Source: Antilocapra americana (lineage: Eukaryota > Chordata > Mammalia > Artiodactyla > Antilocapridae). From it: a DNA stretch of 64,000 bases. The translations under genes were made by a program, and so were the position numbers. Below, in pieces: positions 37,222 through 45,414 of the stretch; position 1 is the stretch's first letter, and each line of letters starts with the position of its first letter. The notes below the pieces were generated by a model. It did not search any database, was not told where the DNA came from, and saw only the letters and a program-made list of their open reading frames with translations. The stretch is from NCBI GenBank assembly GCA_007570785.1, contig ML661885.1:18088000-18151999 (forward strand), in the 5' to 3' direction.

Positions 37222-37317
37222 AATAAAACCTGATTTTTCAGGTTTTATTTCCTTTTTTTAGTAAAAGGAATGATCATTTCCTTTTCTTTTATGTGCTTTG
37301 ATGAAAAGGCACATAAA
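37222..37317. repeat. Cluster of three consecutive hairpins
   Basis: Hairpin 1: arms 37222-37233 and 37238-37249, 12 bp perfect, loop TTTT. Hairpin 2: arms 37263-37270 and 37278-37285, 8 bp perfect, 7-base loop. Hairpin 3: arms 37288-37296 and 37309-37317, 9 bp perfect, 12-base loop. All fall in 96 bases. Function unknown. Confidence 0.9.
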
Positions 37318-37666
37318 TAATATGTATGTACACACTTATGGATGCAGATACACCGTACATGATCAGAATTCAGTGGAATGTGTCCCTTGTTTGGCCATTG
37401 CAGTGTGTAAATAATCACCATATGATGATCATGTGAGTGTTACACATTATTTAATAGATGACAAGTAGGTAGTGGCTGTTCACATAACATTTGGGGATCA
37501 TTGTAAATTAAAGCTTAGAATTTTTATTGCATGGGGTATTAAATTCTTAATATCTGTTAGAATTTAATTTTTGTCAACAACAAAATTTTTAAGAATGGAC
37601 TCCATTTCAGAATATTTATTTCCTTAGGAAAAGAAAATACTCTTTTTAAGAGTTTTCGTTTCTTGA

Positions 37667-37888
37667 GTTAACCCCAATGGTGGTCCAGTTAGTAAAGAAT
37701 CTGCCTGCAATGCAGGAGACTCAGGTTGGATCTCTGGGTTGGGAAGATCCCCTGGAGGAAATCATGGCAACCCCCTCCAGTATTCTTGCCTGGAGAAGCA
37801 CCATGAACAGAGGAGCATGGTGGGCTACAGTCCATGGGGTTACAAAGAGTCAGACATGACTAAGTGACTAAGCACACACATACACAAC
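37667..37888 (+). mobile_element. Bov-tA SINE, sense
   Basis: 'tagtaaagaatctgcctgca' to 'gactaagtgactaagcacac'. Box B is degraded ('aggttggatct'). Ends in a CA-rich tail. Confidence 0.92.
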
Positions 37889-38065
37889 AGTTTCAAAGCT
37901 ATTTTTAAGCATAATTATCATGGCTTTGTGCACTAACTAAATTATTAATTCTTTAATTTCCATTCCATATTTATACTTCCTTGATTGTCTCAAACATTTT
38001 TTTCTTAAAAATGGTGGATTTAAATAAGTACTCTGCACCCACTTGCAGCATTCAGCCAATTTAAT

Positions 38066-38160
38066 TTTTTACCAGTTTTATTGAAAAATAATTGACATAC
38101 AGCACTTAATTTTAAGGTGTACTAGCTGATATATTTCTAAGTATATGTTATTCTTTAGGT
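38066..38160 (-). mobile_element. L1M-type 3' end, antisense
   Basis: 'ttttattgaaaaataattga' followed by 'ttaattttaaggtgtactag' is the reverse of a common old L1 3' UTR terminus. Confidence 0.5.
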
Positions 38161-38931
38161 CTTCTGTTTGTTTTTCTATGTTTTTCATTTTTCCCTCTTT
38201 TGGTCTTATTTTGGTAACATAGAGTCACTTGTCTTGTGGAATATTCAACTGTTTCTTCGTGGCTTTGTTTAACTTGCTCTTTTATTCTCAATATTTGAAT
38301 GGATTAGATGAAGATGCATTTTAAGAAAGAATAATTTGTAGGTTGTGTTACATTCTTTCTATTGTATCACAACATGAGATGCATAGTATTAGTTCATCTC
38401 AGTTTGTATCAGTGAACTATTAACACAAGAATGTTACCAAGCATTTTTTTATGAAGAAGGAAGTCATGAAATCTCAGTGGTACACAATGAGAAGCATGTA
38501 TTCTCATGGATCTGTGAATCGCCTGTGCTTCAGCTAATCTATACATTAGGGGAGTGGTTCTATATCAAGCTCTGATGTCTGTGAAAGCTCAGTTTCAAAT
38601 GATTCTCATCCAACTTGGAATATCCAGCTTAATTCTTCTCAATAGAAAGGAAAAGACACAGGAAAAGGTGAGGAAATCCACTAAATTTCTTGAAGCCTAG
38701 GTTTGGAACTGGCATAGTGTTTCCACAAATATGCCACTGACCAGAGCAAGTCATATGACCAAGTCAAGTGAAACTTGAGAATAAAAGGGAAAACAAAAAG
38801 GGTTAAAGAATTGAGACCACTCATTCAATCTACCAAATACAGTATAATATGTATTTATTAATATTATAAATATCAATATGATAATGTAGGTATGCACAAA
38901 CTACATAGTAGTTTATATTTAAAAGGAGTAT
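38161..38931. other. Unassigned; possible old repeat at about 38440-38790
   Basis: 'tgagaagcatgtattctcat' and 'actgaccagagcaagtcata' resemble a common old mammalian repeat that I cannot name confidently. Nothing coding. Confidence 0.3.
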
Positions 38932-38944
38932 TTTAATTCCAATC

Positions 38945-39262
38945 GGGGTTTCCCTGATATCTCAGTAGGTAAAGAATCTACCTGCAATGCTGGAGACACT
39001 GGTTCCATTCCTGGGTGGGAAAAATCTGCTGGACAAGGGATAGGCTACATATTTCAGTATTCTTGGGCTTTCCTTGTGGCTTAGCTGGTAAAGAATCTGC
39101 CTGCAATGTGAGGGACCTGGGTTCAATCTATGGATTGGGAAGATCCCCTGGAGAAAGGAAAGGCTACTCACTCCAGTATTCTGGCCTGGAGAATTCCATG
39201 GACTATATAGTCCAGGGGGGGGTCACAAAAAGTTGGACAGGACTGAGCCACTTTCACTTTCA
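38945..39262 (+). mobile_element. Dimeric Bov-tA2 SINE, sense
   Basis: Two tRNA-derived heads in tandem: the first from 'gtttccctgatatctcagta' (38946), the second from 'gggctttccttgtggcttag' (39065). They share one Bov-A body and a 'ccactttcactttcat' tail. Short target repeat 'tttaattc' at 38932-38939 and 39263-39270. The dimer is a known Bov-tA2 arrangement. Confidence 0.9.
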
Positions 39263-39270
39263 TTTAATTC

Positions 39271-39631
39271 TGATACAGTACTCAATAATATTTTGTACAT
39301 GTCCTGTAACAAATTTCAGGAAAGAATTTAAATAGAATTAAAACCAGGTTTGCATCCTGATAATGGAACTCAAGCTTCTAAATTGAGTCTTGGGGAAATC
39401 TATTATTCTTATCTAGTTTATAAGACTAGGGTAATGTATATACTACAAAGACTCTTCATTTTAGGAGATTATTTTTGCTGATGCTAATTACTGCTATTTG
39501 TACTAGAACTAAAAAAAGTATAAAACAGAGGCTAGTTGTTCAATGATAATGAAGAGGTGTTCTGCAAGTTGTCTGCCAATTCATCTTAGTGTTAATAGAT
39601 CTGCTCCTGGTACTCAGAATAGACACTACCT
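39271..39631. other. Unique DNA, nothing recognised
   Basis: No repeat landmark. Confidence 0.4.
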
Positions 39632-39645
39632 AGGGGACAGGAGAC

Positions 39646-39812
39646 TGAGCTTCACTGATGCCTCAGACAGTAGAGAATCTGCTGCAATGCAAGAGACCAG
39701 GTTTGATCCCAGGATGGGGAAGATCGCCTAATGCAGGAAGCAACAACCCACTCCAGTATTCTCTGCAAAGAGTCAGACACGGCTGAGTGACTAACACCCT
39801 TAACACTTAACA
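39646..39812 (+). mobile_element. Bov-tA SINE, inner, inserted beside/into another SINE
   Basis: Internally deleted element: head 'gcttcactgatgcctcagac', box-B-like 'aggtttgatccc', then 'ccactccagtattctctgca' joined directly to the tail 'agtcagacacggctgagtga'. It is bordered by 'ggggacaggagac' (39633-39645) and 'agggacagaagac' (39813-39825), which match at 11 of 13 positions and are read as its target duplication. Confidence 0.8.
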
Positions 39813-39983
39813 AGGGACAGAAGACGTGGGTTTGATCCTTGGGTCAGGAAGGACCTTTGAAGAAGGAACTGGCAACCCACTCCAGTTTTCTCGCCTGGAT
39901 AAATCCATGGACAGAGGAGCCTGATGGGCTACAGTCCACAGGGTCACAAAAGAGGCAGACACGATTGAACAACTAAAAGACAA
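39813..39983 (+). mobile_element. Bov-tA SINE, outer, abutting the NUMT
   Basis: Lacks most of the tRNA head. It runs from 'gacgtgggtttgatccttg' through 'ggcaacccactccagttttc' to 'aacaactaaaagacaacaag'. Its tail touches the first recognisable mitochondrial base at about 39984. Because the inner SINE's target repeat lies within it, this one is the older of the pair. Confidence 0.82.
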
Positions 39984-40255
39984 CAAGGGGTTGGAAGGTT
40001 ATGCTTCATTGTTTGGTTGTGTGGAGAATTGGGGTAAGTGCTAAAATTAAAATTGAAAGGGCTAGGGCTAATAGTCCTCCTAATTTGTTGGGGATTGGTC
40101 ATAGGATTGCATATACATATAGGAAATATCACCCTGGTTTAATATATGGTGACGTGTTGAGGGAATTTGCTGAGATAGTGTTATTGGGATCTTCTAATAT
40201 ATCGGGTAAGAATAAGACTAATGTTATTAGTGCTATAGCTAGAAATAAAGTACAT

Positions 40256-40266
40256 AAGATATCTTT
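40256..40266. repeat. Target-site duplication, left copy, in NUMT
   Basis: 'aagatatcttt'; right copy 'aagatattttt' at 40466-40476. One mismatch. Both lie in cytochrome b sequence. Confidence 0.9.
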
Positions 40267-40465
40267 CCAGGTGGTACAGTGGTAAAGAATCCATCTACCA
40301 ATGAGGTATGGGTTCGATACCTGGGTCAGGAAGATCCCTTGAAGTAGGAAATGGCAACCCACTCTGGCATTTTTGCCTGGAAAATTCCATAGGTAGAGGA
40401 GCCTAGCAGGCTATAGTTTAGGGGGCTGCAAAGAGTCGGACACAACTGAACACAGCACAGGTTGC
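40267..40465 (+). mobile_element. Bov-tA SINE inserted in the NUMT
   Basis: From 'ccaggtggtacagtggtaaa' with box-B-like 'gggttcgatacc' to 'cacaactgaacacagcacag'. The 11-bp target duplication shows that it landed in the mitochondrial pseudogene after that had entered the nucleus. Orientation is opposite to the cytochrome b sense. Confidence 0.93.
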
Positions 40466-40863
40466 AAGATATTTTTAATCGTATAGCTGGGGTGAAATGG
40501 AATCTTGTTTGTATCATATGAGATTCCTGAGGGGTTGTTAGATTCTGTTTCATGAAGGAATAGTAAGTAGACAGCTGCTAGTGTTGCAGTAATGAGGGAG
40601 AGGATAAATGGAAGGCAGATAATTGTGTAGAAATTAAGTGATGCTAAAGATGGATCATCAGGCCCACGTAGTGTTAGGCTTCTTCCTCTAATAAAAATTT
40701 CTGCATAAGCTTTTTTCTCCCATAAATTTGTCACCCATGAATGGTTATTGTCTAGGCACATTTTTTTAATTCTTCAGACATTGCAAAATGCTTAATTTCT
40801 ATTTTAGCATTCCTACTTTCCTTCTGCATTCAGCAACTAGAATTATTTTTTAAAATTTCCCTT

Positions 40864-41240
40864 GTTGTTGGAAATTGCATGCTTGTGCCACACCAAAACC
40901 CATATGTTGAATCCCTAACCACTCATGTGCTGGTATTTGGATATGGGGCCTTCATGGAGGTAATTGGGTTAGAGAAAGTCATGAGGGTGGGGCCCCATGA
41001 TGATATTAATGTCCTTAAAAGAGGAGAGCAGAGAGCTTACTCGCCTTCTCACTGAGGAAAGGACATGTGAAGCCATAGGATGGAGACCACCATCTGTAAT
41101 CTGGGAAGAGAGTTCTCACCAGAAACCAAATTATCCAGCACTTTGATCTTGGTATTCATAGCCTCTAGACTGTGATAGATAAATTTCTGTTGTTTCAGTC
41201 ACACAGTCCGTGAGATTAGCAGGCTACTATACTTATGAAC
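40864..41240 (+). mobile_element. ERVL-MaLR solo LTR (MST/MLT1 type), decayed
   Basis: 'acccatatgttgaatccct', 'gatatggggccttcatggag', 'tcatgagggtggggccccat', 'ctttgatcttggtattcata' and 'tgtgatagataaatttctgt' follow the order of a MaLR LTR, with the AATAAA-like signal changed to GATAAA. No internal retroviral-type sequence adjoins it on either side. The precise subfamily needs a library comparison. Confidence 0.7.
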
Positions 41241-41270
41241 TATTTCCTTACCCTAAACGATATTGCCACT

Positions 41271-41596
41271 AGGGCTTCCCTAGTAGCTCAGCTGGTGAAG
41301 AATCTGCCTGCAATGCAGAAGACCCTGTTTCAAATCCTGGGTCAGAAAGATCCCCTGCAGAAGGGATAGGGTACCCACTTCAGTACTCATGGGCTTTCCT
41401 GGTGGCTCAGATGGTAAAAAATCTGCCTGCAATGTGGGAGACCTGTGTTCAATCCCAGAGTTGGGAAGATCCCCTAGAAGAGGGCCTGGCAACCCACTCC
41501 AGTATTGTTGCCTGGAGAGTCCACATGGACAGAGGAGCCTGGCGGGCTACAGTCCATGGGTCACAAAGAGTAGTCGGACACAACTGAATCACTAAG

Positions 41597-41597
<1 letters not shown>
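41271..41597 (+). mobile_element. Dimeric Bov-tA SINE, sense
   Basis: Two tandem tRNA-derived heads ('gggcttccctagtagctcag' at 41272 and 'gggctttcctggtggctcag' at 41391) sharing one body ending in 'cacaactgaatcactaagca'. The body lacks the usual spacing near 41570, where 'gagtagtcggacac' carries a small insertion. Confidence 0.9.

Positions 41598-41656
<59 letters not shown>
41597..41656. repeat. (CA)n microsatellite at SINE tail
   Basis: About 30 CA units with one A insertion near 41621, growing directly out of the SINE's 'agcacac' end. Confidence 0.97.
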
Positions 41657-41660
<4 letters not shown>

Positions 41661-42540
41661 ACTATATTGCATACAAGAAAAGCAAAAGAAATTATTGATT
41701 ATTCCTTGTATTTACCCACTTTCAGAATAACTAGCTGATGTTCTAGTAACACTCATAATGAACAATGTTATTTTTTAATCTAGTATGTTTAAGTTTTCAT
41801 TTTTAAATGTATATTTGGTGTGTTTCAATATATTGCACTCATTTAAAAAAGCCTTACTGTTGCAGGTTAAACTATATAAACTCACTAAACTATTTGTTTC
41901 TTTTGCCATGAACTTGTCAGAATTTGATACTTTTTCTCTCCTTTGAAAAAGTGAGATATCTCCATCTCAACTTGTAGATTTCCTAACTTGTATCTGGAAC
42001 TAGCCATTTTTTAAGGTTTCTGGATTCCTTTCATTGGGAAATAGTGTTTCAAGACCACAATCTGAGTTTTAAATCTAGAAAATACCATTATAAGAGAAAA
42101 AGAAAACACAAGTTATTATCAATTACAAAATTAAGATTAGAAAGATTTTATTTCTTAAATTTGTAAGCAAATAACTATTTTACTGACATATTTAGATGAT
42201 GCTACTACTATCATTAATACAACATGAAATTATGTTTACCTTTTTGGTGATTTAATAAGACTTTCTTGCTGGTATTTGTGTTTGTGTGTACAACTAGTGG
42301 TAAGACTAAGACTACCAACCTGTATTATAGTTGCTATCTACGGCCATGTTGATTGCAATAAACAAAGTCATTACATAAATATCATTAAATCCTGAAAAAT
42401 TTGAGTTGGAAATCACCTAAGAGAACCTTAGGTTTAATAAACAAATTAAAATATGTAGGGAAGAGAAATAAGAGGTATATGCGGAGCAGGAACAGAGAAC
42501 ATGTGAATTAAAATTCAATGAAGACAGGGGATAGAGGAAG
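41657..42540. other. Unique AT-rich DNA, nothing recognised
   Basis: No repeat or gene signal. Confidence 0.4.
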
Positions 42541-42559
42541 AATTGATTACACAGGGTCA

Positions 42560-42705
42560 TGAGGGAAGTGTCGAGAGTGATAATAATGTTCTAAATGTTG
42601 ACTGAGGTGATGGTTACATGGGTGTGTGCTTTTATGGCCTCACCAGGTACATTTAAAATGAGCTAGTATTATGACAATTATATCTCAATAAAATTGATTT
42701 CAAAG
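42560..42705 (+). mobile_element. Old L1 3' UTR remnant
   Basis: 'gataataatgttctaaatgt', 'gaggtgatggttacatggg' and 'attatatctcaataaaattg' are the characteristic end of an L1M 3' UTR. Confidence 0.6.
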
Positions 42706-43512
42706 ATTTCTAAGGAGAAATCAAAATTCTTATCCCAAACATTGCCTTCTCAGACATAGTATCTCCAAACAGGGATCTTCAAGCAATTCTGCTGAAAACT
42801 AGTTCTCTCACTCTGCAGATGAAGTAAGTGGAAATAGGGGAAATTCAGGGACCATTGTCATAAAAGCAGAATCAAACCAAGACTAAGATGAGTCTCCTGA
42901 CTCCCGTTCAGTGCTTTGCCCACGATGAAAACAGATTGACCTCCCTGGTTTCCATGTTTGTAACTAGAGGTGTTTTTCAGCATTATAATAATAAAATTGT
43001 TCAGAAACTGTTGTGAAGAGCAAGAAACCAATCTGGAACTATTGTCAAAGTGAACTGTTTTTTAAATCTATCTTTGTAGGAATCCACGGTTAATATATGT
43101 TTTAAACAGATCTTCAATTTCGAGGTTGTTGTAGAGTAAAAAGTTCCAAGTATCAAGTATCTTCCAGGCATTTGGAAACATTATGCTGGCTTTGTCAGGA
43201 GGGAAATACTTTCAAGAGCTATTAGAATGTTTTGGCTAAAGTAAATGGATCTAGAGAAGACTGTTAAATGGAGAGGAGATGAGGTGATAAATTAAATGTG
43301 AATGCGAGCATTGTGACTCAGTTTGAGAGAAGCACAGAACAGTAAATGTTTAAACAGAACATCACTGTACTTGATATATATATATAAATGTGATTTTAAA
43401 ATAAGGATAATGACAAGTTGAAGGGAATATGAATTCCATGACAAGAGAACCAATAACATAGTGGAATCATCTACACGTGTTTAACGGCTATTCATAATTA
43501 ACACTATTAAAT
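42706..43512. other. Unique DNA, nothing recognised
   Basis: A (TA)5-type run at 43375-43386; otherwise ordinary. Confidence 0.4.
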
Positions 43513-43645
43513 ATTTGCCAAAGTTGTTCCATAATTGTTAATTTGTAATTATATCAACAAAAATGTATTATCCACAGAAAACTTCTCGGGACAGTCCTAA
43601 GTATATGCATGTTGCTGTTGTTTAGTCGCCAAGTCGGGTCCCCCT
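43513..43645. repeat. Duplicated ~130-bp block, copy 1
   Basis: Matches 44027-44156 at roughly 84% by eye, including 'ttatccacaga' and 'cctaagtatatgcatg'. The last ~35 bases are the tail of an antisense Bov-tA SINE, cut off at about 43645. Confidence 0.85.
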
Positions 43646-44026
43646 TTCTAAGACCTGTTTTTAAATTCTTTACACGCTGAGGGTCAGGTGCCTTTAGTTC
43701 ACCCTAACTAGCACTAGGTGGCGCTCTGGCACCCATGGGCGCATAAACCAACCACTTGTTTTGATAGGTTGGTGGAATTGGGTCGTTATCAGCTACCCCC
43801 GAAACAAAGCGAACATTTTTTTCGCCAAAATAAAACCCTGGAAATAGCTAATGACTTCAAGCTCTCTTGAATCATCTCTTCAAATTTCTTTACAATTTTT
43901 TATTGTGGTTCATACTGAAAACACTCTTATCCTGGTACTTAGCTTTGATTAGGGATAAAATCTGGCTACATTTTTAGGGATGAAGTAGTTTCCACTTAGT
44001 TAAAGTGTCTCAAACTGACTGGGGCT
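43646..44026. other. GC-richer block between the duplicated copies
   Basis: About 380 bases. The first 200 are GC-richer with several CpGs ('ggtggcgctctggc', 'gggcgcataaacc', 'gggtcgttatc', 'ttcgccaaaataaaa'), the rest AT-rich. I do not recognise a repeat family. It interrupts an otherwise continuous duplicated sequence. Confidence 0.5.
43711..43725 (+). promoter_or_regulatory. CTCF-like binding site
   Basis: 'gcactaggtggcgct' fits the CTCF core (C-x-C/T-AG-G/A-T/G-GGC-x-C/T pattern) at nearly every position. In mammals CTCF at such sites bounds chromatin loops and domains. Binding is inferred from motif only. Confidence 0.55.
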
Positions 44027-44156
44027 TTTGCCAAACTTGTTCCACAGTAGTTCATTTGTAATAATATCAACAAAATATATTATCCACAGACAATTTCCCT
44101 GGACAATCCTAAGTATATGCATGTGGCTGTTTAGTTGCTAAGTCGTGTCCCACTTT
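44027..44156. repeat. Duplicated ~130-bp block, copy 2
   Basis: Second copy of 43513-43645. Here the SINE that follows is complete, so this is the probable original location. Confidence 0.85.
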
Positions 44157-44334
44157 TTGTGACGTCCAAGGACTGTTGCCCGCCAGGCTCCTCTGTCCAT
44201 GGAATTTCCCAGGTGAGAATACTGGAGTAGGTTGACATTTCCTTCTCCAGAGCATCTTCCCAGTCCAGCGACTGAACGTGAGACTCCTGCACTGGCATGC
44301 AGATTCTTTACCATTAAGCCATCAGGGAAGCCCC
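44123..44334 (-). mobile_element. Bov-tA SINE, antisense, with target duplication
   Basis: Complete antisense element, ending at the right with 'taagccatcagggaagcccc'. 'aagtatatgcat' (44111-44122) and 'aagtatctgcat' (44335-44346) form a 12-bp target duplication with one mismatch. Confidence 0.93.
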
Positions 44335-44346
44335 AAGTATCTGCAT

Positions 44347-45164
44347 ACTCAAATCTAAAAGAAGCACTTATTTTTAACACAATCTTTAAAATAGTTCTTA
44401 AATTATCTCATTAAACATTCCTGATATTTATTGTCTATTAATATATCTTTTTTTCTTTTGTACATTGAGCATCAGTCTTTCTAGATATCTTTATTCCAAA
44501 CTCTATTGAAAATTTAAAAAATCTTACCTTAATAGTGTATTGCATCCAGACAACTGCATTTTCACTTAATTGAATAGCAGTTTAAATTTTACCATTTTTT
44601 TTTCTCATTAAAGGCTTATGTTAAGAGAGTCTTATCTATGGCACTTCTCCAAATCTTTAACAAATTCAATTATGTAACTCAAAATATGGGAACTTCTGTT
44701 GCCCCTTAGAACTTGTGACATTTGTTTTCACCTTTCAGGGAAAATGTATCAGAGATCAGCCTGGTAACTTGTGCTTTGTACAGTCTTTTATATTATAATG
44801 AGACTCACTTTTTAAATATGAAAATAATAATGTAATTAATACAGTAAGATTAAAGTCAGAAAAATTTATCAAAGCTAAAGGTGGTTTGTGCTCCTTGAAA
44901 AACATTCTACTTGGTAATAAGAGACTCTATCTCTCAAAAACAAACATAGGCAATGACAGAAAATACCATTAGTCCCACGGTACCTCCTCTTCAGAGCAAC
45001 CCATTTTCATGAGAAAATTATTTAAACTAAAGAAGGCTAAATGTTTTGGGAATTTTATGCATACTAGCCCAAAGAGTATTCCAAGTAAACATTTCAAGTG
45101 GAAAAAAAAATTGAATTGAAAACTTGTTATGTAGCAAATTAGTCAAATCAAATTTCTGCTTTGG
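44347..45164. other. Unique AT-rich DNA, nothing recognised
   Basis: No repeat or gene signal. Confidence 0.4.
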
Positions 45165-45176
45165 TATGTGGGGATT

Positions 45177-45403
45177 GGGCTTCCAGGTGGCTCAGAGGTA
45201 AAGAATCTGCCTGCCAATGAAAGAGATCCAAGAGATGCTAGTTCAGTCCCTGGAACAGGAAGATCCCCTAGAGAAGGAAATGGCAAGCCACTCCAGTATC
45301 CTTGCCTGGAGAATCCCATGGACAGAGGAACCTGGCAGGCTACAGTCCATGGGGTTGCAAAGAGTCAGACACGACTGACAGACTGAGCGACTGAGCACAC
45401 ACC
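45177..45403 (+). mobile_element. Bov-tA SINE, sense, with target duplication
   Basis: 'gggcttccaggtggctcaga' to 'gcgactgagcacacacc'. Contains a duplicated 'agagat' spacer near 45223-45236 seen in a subset of Bov-tA. Target repeat 'atgtggggatt' (45166-45176) and 'atgtagggatt' (45404-45414). Confidence 0.94.
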
Positions 45404-45414
45404 ATGTAGGGATT

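Larger units (their letters stand above)
39984..40760 (-). pseudogene. MT-CYB: Nuclear mitochondrial insertion (NUMT): cytochrome b fragment
   Basis: Antisense copy of mitochondrial cytochrome b, a Q-cycle subunit of respiratory complex III. 40466-40760 plus 39984-40266 read on the minus strand cover roughly codons 140-320. Visible landmarks are [46 protein letters not shown] and IPNKLGG. It makes sense only in the vertebrate mitochondrial code: UGA falls at the conserved Trp of WYF, and AUA at a conserved Met. The 3' half stays in frame for about 90 codons; the part beyond about 40640 matches weakly and has indels. A Bov-tA SINE splits it at 40267-40465. Removing the SINE and one target repeat restores a continuous match through Y-T-I-K-x-I-L. 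Non-functional in the nucleus. Confidence 0.92.

Noticed and set aside
39984..40760. Contamination by genuine mitochondrial DNA
   Set aside because: The fragment is diverged, flanked by nuclear SINEs and interrupted by a SINE with a target duplication, so it is a nuclear insertion.
40411..40761. 116-codon open frame on the minus strand as a possible membrane protein gene
   Set aside because: Its hydrophobic part is cytochrome b sequence of the NUMT and its end runs into a SINE.
40864..41240. Complete endogenous retrovirus
   Set aside because: Only one decayed LTR-like segment is visible, with no internal region or partner LTR in the window.
41597..41656. Short regularly spaced repeats as a CRISPR-like array
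   Set aside because: A plain CA dinucleotide microsatellite in a mammalian genome; no spacers.
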